Assembly: GCA_039026555.1 (NCBI GenBank)
Contig: JBCCMB010000033.1
Coordinates: forward strand, 1 to 22,998
DNA: 22,998 nt
Source: JBCCMB01 sp039026555
GTDB lineage: Bacteria; Pseudomonadota; Alphaproteobacteria; Caulobacterales; Hyphomonadaceae
Direction of reading: 5' to 3'
Under the pieces are notes generated by a model. That model ran no database searches. It was given only the letters and a program-made list of their open reading frames with translations, and had not been told where the DNA came from. Every line of letters starts with the position of its first letter. The first letter of the stretch is position 1. This document shows positions 7,400 through 15,577 of the stretch, piece after piece. The translations under genes and the position numbers were made by a program.

Positions 7400-8086
7400 A
7401 TGTCTGAAGACGCCCCCCATGCGGCGCCCGAGCCGGCGATCCAGATCCGCATCATCCCGGTAACGCCCCTGCAGCAGAATTGCTCGCTCATCTGGGAGAC
7501 GGCGACGAAGAAAGCCGCCTTCATCGATCCAGGCGGCGACATCGACCAATTGATGGGCGCGATTGATCATTTTGGCCTGACGCTCGAGAAAATCTGGCTG
7601 ACGCACGGCCATTTGGATCACGCCGGCGCCGCCGCCTTGGTGAAGGAACGCACCGGGGCGCCCATTGAAGGTCCGCATGTAGACGATCAATGGCTGCTCG
7701 ACGATATCGAAGCGCAAGGTGCGCGCTACGGCATCAAGGACGGCAAGAATTGCGTGCCGGACCGGTATCTGACAGACGGCGACACGCTGCAATTGGGCGA
7801 ATTCACCTTCGGCGTCGTCCATTGCCCAGGGCACACGCCGGGCCATGTGGTGATCTACCATCAGGAAGGGCGATTGGCCTTTGTCGGCGACGTTTTGTTC
7901 AAAGGATCGATCGGGCGTACCGATTTTCCGCGCGGCGATCATCAACAGCTGATCTCATCCATCACCAGCAAGCTTTGGCCGTTGGGGCCAGATATGCAGT
8001 TTGTACCGGGTCACGGACCGACCTCAACCTTCGGCGCCGAGCGACGCAGCAATCCCTACGTCGCCGACCAGGTGCTGGCGAACTAA
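7400..8086 (+). CDS. Metallo-beta-lactamase-fold hydrolase, glyoxalase II-like (YcbL type)
   Basis: The metal-binding motif HGHLDH is at residues 69-74, with further ligands in HCPGHTPGH (H144), GDVLF (D163) and VPGHGP (H204), so the dinuclear metal site looks complete. At 228 residues it lacks the separate C-terminal substrate domain of classical GloB and is closer to the short YcbL-type enzymes. The motif FKGSIGRTDFPRGD is typical of that subgroup. Likely reaction: hydrolysis of a thioester such as S-lactoylglutathione in the cytoplasm; lactone or other esters are possible. GAGG lies five bases before the ATG. The gene is divergent from the monooxygenase and ends 12 bases from the stop codon of a convergent lipoprotein gene. 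The fold is certain, the substrate is not. Confidence 0.92.
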   Translation: MSEDAPHAAPEPAIQIRIIPVTPLQQNCSLIWETATKKAAFIDPGGDIDQLMGAIDHFGLTLEKIWLTHGHLDHAGAAALVKERTGAPIEGPHVDDQWLLDDIEAQGARYGIKDGKNCVPDRYLTDGDTLQLGEFTFGVVHCPGHTPGHVVIYHQEGRLAFVGDVLFKGSIGRTDFPRGDHQQLISSITSKLWPLGPDMQFVPGHGPTSTFGAERRSNPYVADQVLAN

Positions 8087-8098
8087 AGCGCTGTTCAG

Positions 8099-8338
8099 TT
8101 ATTCGCCGGTCTGCACCACGTCAGGCGGCAAAGAGATCTGCGATTGGCTGACCGTCGCGGACGGGCTTGAACGCGGCGTGGGCCCAGGATCAGGCTCCGG
8201 CTCGGGCGGCGTGATCGGCGCAGGCTCGATCTCCACTTGTTGCGGCAAAGGCGGAGCTTCTTGCGGCGCACACGCCGCAACCGATGAAACGAAGGTCAGC
8301 GCGAATGTGAAGCGCCCGAAATACGACTGATCTATCAT
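8099..8338 (-). CDS. Small proline/glutamate-rich lipoprotein (79 residues), function unknown
   Basis: From the ATG at 8338, preceded by AGGAG six bases upstream, the frame encodes a hydrophobic segment FTFALTFVSSVAAC ending in a lipobox-like VAAC, with the acylated cysteine at residue 23 and Ala at +2, which favours the outer membrane. The mature part is only about 57 residues. It is dominated by proline, glutamate and serine (for example PPEPEPDPGPTP) with no visible fold, like the linker of a cell-envelope protein. The n-region is unusual, with an aspartate at position 3 and one arginine, which weakens the signal. A longer upstream frame exists on this strand but lacks support. The gene converges tail-to-tail on the metallo-hydrolase gene and is divergent from carB. 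I do not recognise a family. Confidence 0.62.
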   Translation of the reverse strand: MIDQSYFGRFTFALTFVSSVAACAPQEAPPLPQQVEIEPAPITPPEPEPDPGPTPRSSPSATVSQSQISLPPDVVQTGE

Positions 8339-8544
8339 TGGCCGCTCCTGATAATTCCTTGACGCAAACTGACCTTTAGCACTGCACGCGTGACGCCAAA
8401 ACCTATTGCAACATGAGTCTTTGGCAATACGACGGGATGGTCGCGGAATGCGCTTGCCCAAGGCGGCGGGCGTCGTTAAACCCTCCGACAATTTGCCCAG
8501 CTGCGAGTCGCCCCGGCGCCCCTGACACAAGGAAGTCCCGCACC
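8339..8544. promoter_or_regulatory. Divergent gap between the lipoprotein gene and carB
   Basis: This 206-base non-coding stretch must carry the promoter of carB (plus strand) and of the small lipoprotein gene (minus strand). TTGACG at 8360-8365 is a possible plus-strand -35 hexamer, but no good -10 box follows at 16-18 bases. No hairpin with a T-run that would suggest attenuation was seen. AAGGAAG is the carB ribosome binding site, about 9 bases before the ATG at 8545. Confidence 0.3.
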
Positions 8545-11500
8545 ATGCCCAAACGCACCGACATTCAGTCGATTTTGGTCATCGGAGCCGGTCCCATTGT
8601 CATCGGACAAGCATGCGAGTTCGACTATTCGGGCGTCCAAGCCGTCAAGGCGCTGAAAGACGAGGGCTATCGCGTCATTCTCGTGAACTCCAACCCGGCC
8701 ACGATCATGACGGATCCGGAATTGGCGGACGCGACCTATATCGAGCCGATCACGCCGGATTTCGTCGAGAAGATTATCGACATTGAAAAACCGGACGCGA
8801 TATTGCCCACCATGGGCGGACAAACCGCGCTCAATTGCGCGTTGGCGCTTGATAAATCAGGCGTTTTGGAACGCACCGGCGTGGAATTGATCGGCGCCAA
8901 AGCGGACGCAATCAACAAAGCTGAAGACCGCGACCTCTTTCGCCAAGCCATGGAGAAAATCGGGCTTGAAAACCCGCGCGCGCTCATCGTCAGCTCCCCC
9001 GAGATCAAGAACGACGCCGGCGAGGCGACCGGCTTTGATCATTTCGAAGGCCAAAAACGCGCGCTTGAGGCGCTGGACGAAATCGGCCTGCCCGCCATCA
9101 TCCGGCCTGCATTTACGCTTGGCGGCACGGGCGGCGGCATCGCCTATAACCGCGAAGAGTTTGTCGAGATCGCCAAGAACGGCTTGGCGGCTTCCCCGAC
9201 GGCGCAAATCCTGATCGACGAAAGCCTGCTCGGCTGGAAAGAATACGAGATGGAAGTGGTCCGCGACAAAGCGGACAACGCTATCATCATTTGCTCTATC
9301 GAAAACATCGACCCGATGGGCGTACATACGGGCGATTCCATTACAGTCGCGCCAGCGCTCACGCTCACCGACCGCGAATTCCAAGTCATGCGGAACGCCT
9401 CTTTGGCGGTTTTGCGCGAGATCGGCATCGAAACCGGCGGGTCTAACGTTCAATTTGCGGTCAATCCGAAGAATGGCCGGCTGGTCGTGATCGAGATGAA
9501 TCCACGCGTCAGCCGGTCGTCTGCGCTCGCGTCCAAAGCGACCGGATTTCCAATCGCGAAAGTCGCCGCGAAACTCGCCGTCGGCTACACGCTGGACGAA
9601 TTGGACAATGACATTACCGGCGTCACGCCTGCGAGCTTCGAACCCACAATCGACTATGTGGTCACGAAAATCCCGCGTTTCGCCTTCGAGAAGTACAAAG
9701 GCGCCGATAGCGGGCTGACCACCTCGATGAAATCCGTCGGCGAAGCGATGGCGATCGGACGGACTTTCCAAGAAAGCTTCCAAAAAGCGCTGCGCTCCCT
9801 CGAAACCGGATTAGACGGCCTCAACGAGATCGAAATTCCCAATCTCGGCCAGGGCGATGATCGCAATGTGCTACGGGCCGCCGTCGCCGATCCGCGCGCC
9901 GACCGGCTCATCGTCATCGCCGAAGCCATCCGCAATGGCTTGAGCGTCGAAGACATCTACGCCGCCTCTGGCGTGGATCTATGGTTCCTGCGCCAGATTG
10001 CGGAATTGATCGAAACGGAAGCCGACATCAAGCGCGACGGTCTGCCGGACACTCCGGCGGCCTTCAACACGCTGAAAAGCATGGGCTTTTCCGACGCGCG
10101 GCTGGGCCAACTCACGGGTCAGAGCCAAGCCGAGGTGCGCGCCAAGCGCCACGCGCTGAACGTCCGTCCCGTCTACAAGCGTATCGACACCTGCGCGGCG
10201 GAGTTCGCGGCGAAAACGCCCTATCTCTACTCGACCTATGAAACCGGCTTTATGAACGCCGACGGGTCGCTTGCGCCCGCCGAGTGCGAGGCGGCGCCGT
10301 CTGACGCGCGCAAAGCCATGATCTTGGGCGGCGGCCCAAACCGCATCGGGCAAGGCATTGAGTTTGACTATTGCTGCTGCCACGCCGCCTTCGCCATGGC
10401 GGATCTCGGCGTGGAAAGCGTCATGGTCAATTGCAATCCGGAAACGGTCTCAACCGATTACGACACGTCCGACCGACTTTATTTTGAGCCGCTGACCTTA
10501 GAAGACGTGCTGGAGATCGCCCATGTCGAGCAATCCTCCGGAGAGTTTATGGGCGTCATCGTGCAGTTTGGCGGGCAAACCCCTCTAAAGCTGGCGCCGG
10601 GCTTAGGCGCCGCCGATGTGCCGATCCTGGGCACGTCGGCGGATTCTTTGGACCTTGCGGAAGATCGGGAGCGTTTCTCGGCTCTCATCGACAAAATCGG
10701 CTTGAAACAGGCGCCTTCCGCAATTGCACGCACGGAAGACGACGCGATCGCTGCGGCCGAAGCGGTCGGCTATCCCGTCATGCTCCGCCCGTCCAACGTA
10801 TTAGGCGGACGCGCCATGGAGATCGCCCACAACGCCAAAGATCTCACCGCCTACGCCCGCGAAGCCGTACGCGTGTCCGAAGGCGGCGCGCTGTTGATCG
10901 ACCGATATCTCAGCGACGCCATCGAAGTCGACGTTGACGCGATTAGCGACGGGACGAATGTGCATGTCGCCGGCGTGATGGAGCATATCGAAGAAGCCGG
11001 CGTGCATTCAGGCGATTCAGCTTGCGCCATTCCGCCCTATACGCTGTCCGACGAAATCGTCGCCGAATTGTCCCGACAGGCGCGTGAACTGGCGCGGGCG
11101 CTCAATGTCAAAGGCCTCATGAACGTCCAATTCGCCGTCAAAGGCGAGGACATTTACGTACTTGAAGCCAATCCGCGCGCGTCGCGGACCGTGCCCTTCG
11201 TAGCGAAAGCGGTTGGCAAACCTTTCGCCTCCGTCGCCGCAAAAGTTATGGCCGGCGAATCATTAGCCGGTTTCAAGCTCGGCGAAGGCCCAATCAGCCC
11301 CCCACGCATGGCTGTAAAAGAGGCCGTCTTCCCGTTCGCACGCTTTATCGGCGTCGACCCGGTCCTAGGCCCGGAAATGCGCTCCACTGGCGAGGTGATG
11401 GGCCTGGATGAAAGCTTCGGCGCGGCGTTCTTAAAGAGCCAGATCGCCGGCGGCACGATGCTGCCGGAAAAAGGCGTGTGCTTCATATCGGTCAAAGACG

Positions 11501-11862
11501 CGGACAAGCCCGGCGCCGTCAACGCCGCGAAAGACCTGACAGATATGGGATTTTCCCTCATCGCCACGGCCGGTACGGCGGCGTATTTAGATGAGCACGG
11601 CATCAAGGTTGAACGCGTCAACAAAGTGCTCGAAGGGCGTCCTCATATCGTGGACAAGCTGGCAAATGGCGACGTGCATTTGGTGATTAACACCACGCAG
11701 GGTGCGCAATCGCTTGCGGATTCTTCGTCCATCCGACGCACCGCCTTGATGCGCAAAGTCCCCTATTATACGACAATATCGGGCGGACGAGCTGCGGCGA
11801 AAGCTGTACGTGCGCTGAAGGAAAGGCCGCTGGAAGCAGCCTCCCTCCAGTCCTACTCTTGA
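8545..11862 (+). CDS. carB: Carbamoyl-phosphate synthase large subunit
   Basis: CarB makes carbamoyl phosphate from bicarbonate, ammonia passed from the small subunit, and two ATP, feeding pyrimidine and arginine synthesis. The 1105-residue length is normal. The two homologous halves are both visible, the first opening with GAGPIVIGQACEFDYSG and NSNPATIMTD, the second with GGGPNRIGQGIEFDYCCC and NCNPETVSTDYD. The ATP-grasp signatures RPAFTLGGTGGG and RPSNVLGGRAM follow in each half. The C-terminal MGS-like allosteric domain starts near CFISVKDADKPG and contains TAGTAAYLDEHGI. The frame is open 44 codons further upstream, but the ATG at 8545 has AAGGAAG upstream and gives the family's usual MPKRTDI start. 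The small-subunit gene carA is not adjacent. greA follows after 55 bases. Confidence 0.98.
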   Translation: MPKRTDIQSILVIGAGPIVIGQACEFDYSGVQAVKALKDEGYRVILVNSNPATIMTDPELADATYIEPITPDFVEKIIDIEKPDAILPTMGGQTALNCALALDKSGVLERTGVELIGAKADAINKAEDRDLFRQAMEKIGLENPRALIVSSPEIKNDAGEATGFDHFEGQKRALEALDEIGLPAIIRPAFTLGGTGGGIAYNREEFVEIAKNGLAASPTAQILIDESLLGWKEYEMEVVRDKADNAIIICSIENIDPMGVHTGDSITVAPALTLTDREFQVMRNASLAVLREIGIETGGSNVQFAVNPKNGRLVVIEMNPRVSRSSALASKATGFPIAKVAAKLAVGYTLDELDNDITGVTPASFEPTIDYVVTKIPRFAFEKYKGADSGLTTSMKSVGEAMAIGRTFQESFQKALRSLETGLDGLNEIEIPNLGQGDDRNVLRAAVADPRADRLIVIAEAIRNGLSVEDIYAASGVDLWFLRQIAELIETEADIKRDGLPDTPAAFNTLKSMGFSDARLGQLTGQSQAEVRAKRHALNVRPVYKRIDTCAAEFAAKTPYLYSTYETGFMNADGSLAPAECEAAPSDARKAMILGGGPNRIGQGIEFDYCCCHAAFAMADLGVESVMVNCNPETVSTDYDTSDRLYFEPLTLEDVLEIAHVEQSSGEFMGVIVQFGGQTPLKLAPGLGAADVPILGTSADSLDLAEDRERFSALIDKIGLKQAPSAIARTEDDAIAAAEAVGYPVMLRPSNVLGGRAMEIAHNAKDLTAYAREAVRVSEGGALLIDRYLSDAIEVDVDAISDGTNVHVAGVMEHIEEAGVHSGDSACAIPPYTLSDEIVAELSRQARELARALNVKGLMNVQFAVKGEDIYVLEANPRASRTVPFVAKAVGKPFASVAAKVMAGESLAGFKLGEGPISPPRMAVKEAVFPFARFIGVDPVLGPEMRSTGEVMGLDESFGAAFLKSQIAGGTMLPEKGVCFISVKDADKPGAVNAAKDLTDMGFSLIATAGTAAYLDEHGIKVERVNKVLEGRPHIVDKLANGDVHLVINTTQGAQSLADSSSIRRTALMRKVPYYTTISGGRAAAKAVRALKERPLEAASLQSYS

Positions 11863-11917
11863 CGTCGCGCGGCGTTCACCCCACGTTTTCCGACTATCTT
11901 AAATGGTATCTCGAATT

Positions 11918-12391
11918 ATGCAGCGCATTCCTATGACGGCTGAAGGGTTCCAAGCCCTTGAAGCTGAACTGAAAATTTTGAAAGTTGAAGAACGTCCCGC
12001 GGTCATTCAGGCGATTGCGGAAGCGCGTGAGCACGGCGATTTATCTGAAAACGCCGAGTACCACGCCGCGAAAGAACGTCAGAGCTTTATCGAAGGCCGC
12101 GTCGCAGAGCTTGAGGACAAGCTCGCCCGCGCCGACGTGATCGACACGACCAAACTGTCGGGCGAAACTGTAAAGTTCGGCGCGACCGTCAAAGTCGTCG
12201 ACGAGGATACAGAAGAAGAAGGCGTCTACAAAATTGTCGGCGACGATGAAGCGGATGTGGCGTCGGGAAAGATTTCGATCTCCTCGCCGATCGCCCGCGC
12301 TTTGATCGGCAAGGAAGAAGGCGATGTTGCTGAGGTGTCCGCCCCAGGCGGCGCCAAATCCTTCGAGATTATGTCCGTCGAGTGGGTTTGA
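11918..12391 (+). CDS. greA: Transcription elongation factor GreA
   Basis: GreA binds the RNA polymerase secondary channel and stimulates cleavage of the nascent transcript in backtracked complexes. The N-terminal coiled coil carries the conserved EAREHGDLSENAEYHAAKE with the acidic tip residues, then QSFIEGRVAELEDKLARADV. The C-terminal FKBP-like domain includes FGATVKVVDEDT and ISSPIARALIGKEEGD. The start at 11918 (MQRIPMTAEGF) gives 157 residues, the standard length. An upstream in-frame ATG at 11903 would add five residues, and neither has a clear Shine-Dalgarno, which may mean translation is coupled to carB or uses a weak site. The ELM1-family gene begins one base after the stop. Confidence 0.95.
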   Translation: MQRIPMTAEGFQALEAELKILKVEERPAVIQAIAEAREHGDLSENAEYHAAKERQSFIEGRVAELEDKLARADVIDTTKLSGETVKFGATVKVVDEDTEEEGVYKIVGDDEADVASGKISISSPIARALIGKEEGDVAEVSAPGGAKSFEIMSVEWV

Positions 12392-12392
12392 A

Positions 12393-13454
12393 ATGATGAT
12401 GGGCGCGCCTGTAGGGCCGTCCATCTGGGTCGTATCCGACGGGCGCGCCGGCATTGAGCGCCAGGCTGTCGCAATCGCGCGCGCATTGGGCGATCTCGAT
12501 CGCTGGCCTAAAATTGCGCATATCCGCTCGGACGCGCATCGCGCCGAGCCGATCCGAATTGATCCGCAACCGCCGCAAGTCATGCTGCCGCCGGATATGT
12601 GGCCGGCTCCGCTCGCCGCTCTCCCAACCGCTCAGCGCGCGCAATTCAAAGCGCCCTGGCCGGATGTTTGGATCGGCTCGGGTCGGCGCGCCGTCCCTTA
12701 TTCCATGCGCGTACGGAATTGGTCGGACGGCAAAACGCTCGTCGTCCAAACGCAAGACCCGCGCGTCTCGCTTGATACTTTTGATCTCGTTGTGCCGCCC
12801 GAACATGACGAGGTGAGCGGCCCCAACGTGTTATCGACCCGGGGCGCGCCGGCCTTCTTCCCCGCCGACGAGATTGAAGAGGCGCTTCTGCAATTCGGCG
12901 CTCTGGCCGACGAGCCCGGCCGAAAAGTCGCCGTTATCCTGGGCGGAACGTCCAAAACGCACGCCATGCCGGAAAAACGCGCCGCAGAGATCGAGGCGGT
13001 GCTGCGCAAACTCGCGGGCGCCGGCGATCGTTTGTGGATCACGGTGTCGCGCCGAACGCCCGAGCACGCCCGCATCCGGTTCCGGTCTATGGCGGATCAG
13101 GTCGGCGCGCGATATTGGGAATCTGAAGCCGTCGACGGTCCTAACCCCTATTTGGCCTATCTCGCTATGGCGGACGTCGCGCTGGTCACCGAAGACAGCG
13201 CCAACATGCTCTCGGAAATCGCATTTTTCGGAACGCCGGCCTATCTCATCAATCTTCCCGGCCAGTCGGACAAGTTTGATCGCCTGCATGAAAGCTTCAT
13301 TGATTGCGGCGCCGCGCGTTGGTTTGAGGGCCGCGTCGAGACCTGGGAGTATGAGCGAATCCGCGAGGTTGATCGGGTCGCCGACAAGATTGTCGACCTG
13401 CTTTTAGAACGCCACCCGCAGCCCGATTTCGTAGATGCCCCAGAGTTAAGCTGA
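12393..13454 (+). CDS. ELM1 family (DUF1022) protein
   Basis: This protein of about 353 residues matches the family named after plant mitochondrial fission protein ELM1, whose bacterial members have no agreed function. Visible signatures are SDGRAGIERQAVAIARAL near the N-terminus, then WIGSGRRAVPYSMRVRNW, VVQTQDPR, DLVVPPEHDEV and NVLSTRGAP. In the second half are AVILGGTSKTH, VTEDSANMLSEIAFFGTPAY and LPGQSDKFDRLHESF. The two-domain layout and the late nucleotide-sugar-like site suggest a GT-B-type fold, an inference. Three consecutive ATG codons (12393-12401) begin one base after the greA stop, so translation is almost certainly coupled. No signal peptide or membrane span is seen. The gene sits in a carB-greA-ELM1-trxB run that I recall from related alphaproteobacteria. 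Confidence 0.88.
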   Translation: MMMGAPVGPSIWVVSDGRAGIERQAVAIARALGDLDRWPKIAHIRSDAHRAEPIRIDPQPPQVMLPPDMWPAPLAALPTAQRAQFKAPWPDVWIGSGRRAVPYSMRVRNWSDGKTLVVQTQDPRVSLDTFDLVVPPEHDEVSGPNVLSTRGAPAFFPADEIEEALLQFGALADEPGRKVAVILGGTSKTHAMPEKRAAEIEAVLRKLAGAGDRLWITVSRRTPEHARIRFRSMADQVGARYWESEAVDGPNPYLAYLAMADVALVTEDSANMLSEIAFFGTPAYLINLPGQSDKFDRLHESFIDCGAARWFEGRVETWEYERIREVDRVADKIVDLLLERHPQPDFVDAPELS

Positions 13455-13590
13455 GCTTATCCTGCTTGTAAGGCGTTCGCCCCCTTTTGAAACACGCCAT
13501 GCGCCCCTATAACTACGCCCGAAACAACGTGATTCACGCGTCTCGCATTTTGTGCAAAGAGCGCCCCGACTAAAACGATAGGAGCCCGCA

Positions 13591-14556
13591 ATGAGCGAGC
13601 GTCATTCCGAACTGATTATTCTCGGCTCCGGCCCCGCCGGCTACACCGCCGCCATCTACGCCGCGCGCGCCATGCGCAAACCGTTGATGATCGCCGGCAT
13701 GCAGCCGGGCGGCCAGCTGACGATTACGACGGATGTTGAAAACTATCCCGGTTTCGCAGACGTCATCCAAGGTCCATGGCTGATGGAGCAAATGCGCGGA
13801 CAAGCCGAGCACGTCGGCACGGAGATCGTCGAGGACCACATCAAATCCGCAGATCTCTCCAAACGCCCTTATCGCTTGGAAGGCGAAAGCGGCGACATCT
13901 ATACCTGCGACGCTTTGATCATCTCCACGGGCGCGCAAGCCAAATGGCTCGGCTTGACGACGGAAGAAAAATTCAAAGGCTTTGGCGTGTCGGCCTGCGC
14001 TACCTGCGACGGATTCTTCTATCGCGAAAAGGAAGTGATCGTGATTGGCGGCGGCAACACAGCCGTCGAAGAAGCGCTCTACCTCACCAATTTCGCCTCC
14101 AAAGTCACATTGGTGCATCGCCGCGACAGCTTGCGCGCCGAAAAAATCTTGCAGGATCGCCTCCTGAAACATCCCAAAGTGGAAATGGTTTGGGACACGC
14201 AGCTGGAAGAAGTTGTCGGCGACGAAAACCCGCTCGGCGTCACGGGCGTCAAACTGCGCAACGTCAAAACGAACGAAATCACCCAGCGCAATGTCCATGG
14301 CGTGTTCGTCGCCATTGGCCACAAGCCGGCGACGGAGCTGTTTGACGGCCAATTGGACATGAAATCCGGCGGCTACATTATAACGCAGCCAGATTCGACG
14401 GCGACCAATCTACCCGGAGTTTACGCCGCCGGCGACGTCACCGACGATATCTATCGCCAGGCCGTAACCGCCGCGGGCATGGGCTGTATGGCGGCTCTGG
14501 AAGTCGACAAATACCTCGCTGAAACCGCCGCCGAGGCTGTTGTCGCCGCTGAATAG
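13591..14556 (+). CDS. trxB: Thioredoxin-disulfide reductase
   Basis: TrxB passes electrons from NADPH through FAD and a redox-active cysteine pair to thioredoxin in the cytoplasm. The FAD motif GSGPAGYTAAIYAARA is at residues 12-27, the active site CATCD at 136-140 (Cys136 and Cys139), the NADPH motif GGGNTA at 153-158 followed by HRRDSLRAEK, and the second FAD motif YAAGDVTDDIYRQAVTAAGMG near the end (only key residues matter here: G-D and the R-Q-A triplet). The 321-residue length is normal. AGGAG lies six to seven bases before the ATG. The 136-base gap after the ELM1-family gene suggests a promoter of its own, although I could not identify boxes. Confidence 0.97.
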   Translation: MSERHSELIILGSGPAGYTAAIYAARAMRKPLMIAGMQPGGQLTITTDVENYPGFADVIQGPWLMEQMRGQAEHVGTEIVEDHIKSADLSKRPYRLEGESGDIYTCDALIISTGAQAKWLGLTTEEKFKGFGVSACATCDGFFYREKEVIVIGGGNTAVEEALYLTNFASKVTLVHRRDSLRAEKILQDRLLKHPKVEMVWDTQLEEVVGDENPLGVTGVKLRNVKTNEITQRNVHGVFVAIGHKPATELFDGQLDMKSGGYIITQPDSTATNLPGVYAAGDVTDDIYRQAVTAAGMGCMAALEVDKYLAETAAEAVVAAE

Positions 14557-14570
14557 CCGTCCAACTCATA

Positions 14571-14623
14571 GCAGACATGCCCAAACAAGTGTTGCGCCGG
14601 AGCCGTACAACTCCTAGGTCTGC
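14571..14623. promoter_or_regulatory. Nested dyads upstream of the LysR gene
   Basis: Between trxB and the LysR gene, GCAGAC (14571-14576) pairs with GTCTGC (14618-14623), and inside it GTTG (14591-14594) pairs with CAAC (14608-14611) around CGG-AG-CCG. The two dyads are nearly concentric. This could be the operator through which the LysR protein regulates its own gene, or an RNA hairpin after trxB without a U-tract. Chance is possible. Confidence 0.25.
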
Positions 14624-14653
14624 AAGAATGCATGGGAACAGGCGGAAGGCGCC

Positions 14654-15547
14654 ATGGATTGGGATAAGCTAAAATCGTTTCACGCAGCGGCGGAGACAGG
14701 CAGCCTAACGGCGGCCGGCGAACGATTGAAAATTTCGCAATCGGCGGTGTCGCGTCAAATCGCGGCGCTGGAAGATCAGATTAAATCGCCCCTGTTTCAG
14801 CGCCATGCGCGCGGCTTGATTCTGACCGAAGCGGGCCGCGTGCTGCACCGCGCAACAGCGGAAATGGCCTCCTCCGTGCGCCATGTAGAATCCGCGCTCA
14901 ACGATACCGGCGAAACGCCGCACGGCGAGTTTCACGCCACCGCCCCGCTGGCTTTCGGCTCAGCTTGGCTGGTGCCGCGGCTCCACCATTTCACGGAAGC
15001 CTATCCGCGCATCAATCTTCGCTTGTCTTTGAATGATCGCGAATACGATCTTCTGACCCTGGAGGCCGAATGCGCCATCCGCCTGCGCGCTGCGACGAAC
15101 GCCGACCTCATTCAACGCAAATTGATGAAAGTACATACAGGCCTTTACGCGTCACCGGAATATCTAAAGACGCACCGCGCGCCGGAACGTCCCGAGGATC
15201 TCGATCGCCACTCTATCATCGCATACGGCGATGAGCAGGAGCATATGAAGGGCGTCAATTGGGCTCAACGCGCGGGCCGGGACGATCGCCCGGAGCGCGA
15301 ACCGATTCTGACCCTCAACAATGTGCCCGCCATGGTGATCGCGGCCCGCGCCGGCGTCGGCGTGGCTGCGGTTCCAGAATACATGGTCGAGCCGAACAGC
15401 GGTCTTGTGCGCCTGCTCCCGAACGAAGTCGGTCCGCATTTCGACATCTACTTCATCTATCCTAGCGATCTGCGGCGCTCGAAACGGATCGCCGCCTTCC
15501 GAGATTTTCTGACGGCGCAGTTGAAGGTGTACAATAAGGCGGCCTAG
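14654..15547 (+). CDS. LysR family transcriptional regulator
   Basis: The N-terminal winged helix-turn-helix is clear: FHAAAETGSLTAAGERLKIS, then QSAVSRQIAALEDQI, LFQRHARGLILTEAGR. After a linker helix the effector-binding domain starts near GEFHATAPLAFGSAWLVPRL (about residue 94) and shows two substrate-binding-protein-like lobes, with AARAGVGVAAVPEYMV in the second. The length of 297 is typical. GGAAGG precedes the ATG by a few bases. The start of the effector domain resembles the group close to GcvA/DsdC-like and other LysR regulators with short ligand pockets, but the ligand cannot be named. Position next to trxB, on the same strand, is a recurrent arrangement and might reflect redox control; this is inference. 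Confidence 0.95.
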   Translation: MDWDKLKSFHAAAETGSLTAAGERLKISQSAVSRQIAALEDQIKSPLFQRHARGLILTEAGRVLHRATAEMASSVRHVESALNDTGETPHGEFHATAPLAFGSAWLVPRLHHFTEAYPRINLRLSLNDREYDLLTLEAECAIRLRAATNADLIQRKLMKVHTGLYASPEYLKTHRAPERPEDLDRHSIIAYGDEQEHMKGVNWAQRAGRDDRPEREPILTLNNVPAMVIAARAGVGVAAVPEYMVEPNSGLVRLLPNEVGPHFDIYFIYPSDLRRSKRIAAFRDFLTAQLKVYNKAA

Positions 15548-15577
15548 GGCGTTCGATGCGCAGAGATGCGACGCCCT
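15546..15577 (+). other. Hairpin at the lysR stop codon
   Basis: AGGGCGT (15546-15552) pairs with ACGCCCT (15571-15577), and two more pairs form past a one-base bulge. The left arm begins within the LysR stop codon. No T-run follows, so it is at best a processing or stability element ahead of the strong terminator at 15742. Confidence 0.3.

Noticed and set aside
7220..7945. Minus-strand open frame of 241 codons across the divergent promoter
   Set aside because: It overlaps the metallo-hydrolase gene antisense and crosses the intergenic region into the monooxygenase start; the hydrolase motifs on the plus strand are decisive.
8413..8544. 44-codon N-terminal extension of CarB
   Set aside because: The ATG at 8545 has a ribosome binding site and gives the family's standard N-terminus; the extension has unrelated composition.
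8857..9783. Minus-strand open frame of 308 codons
   Set aside because: Fully antisense to the first half of carB, with no ribosome binding site or family resemblance.
13570..14352. Minus-strand open frame of 260 codons
   Set aside because: Mirror frame of trxB; composition is that of a complementary strand and there is no domain signature.
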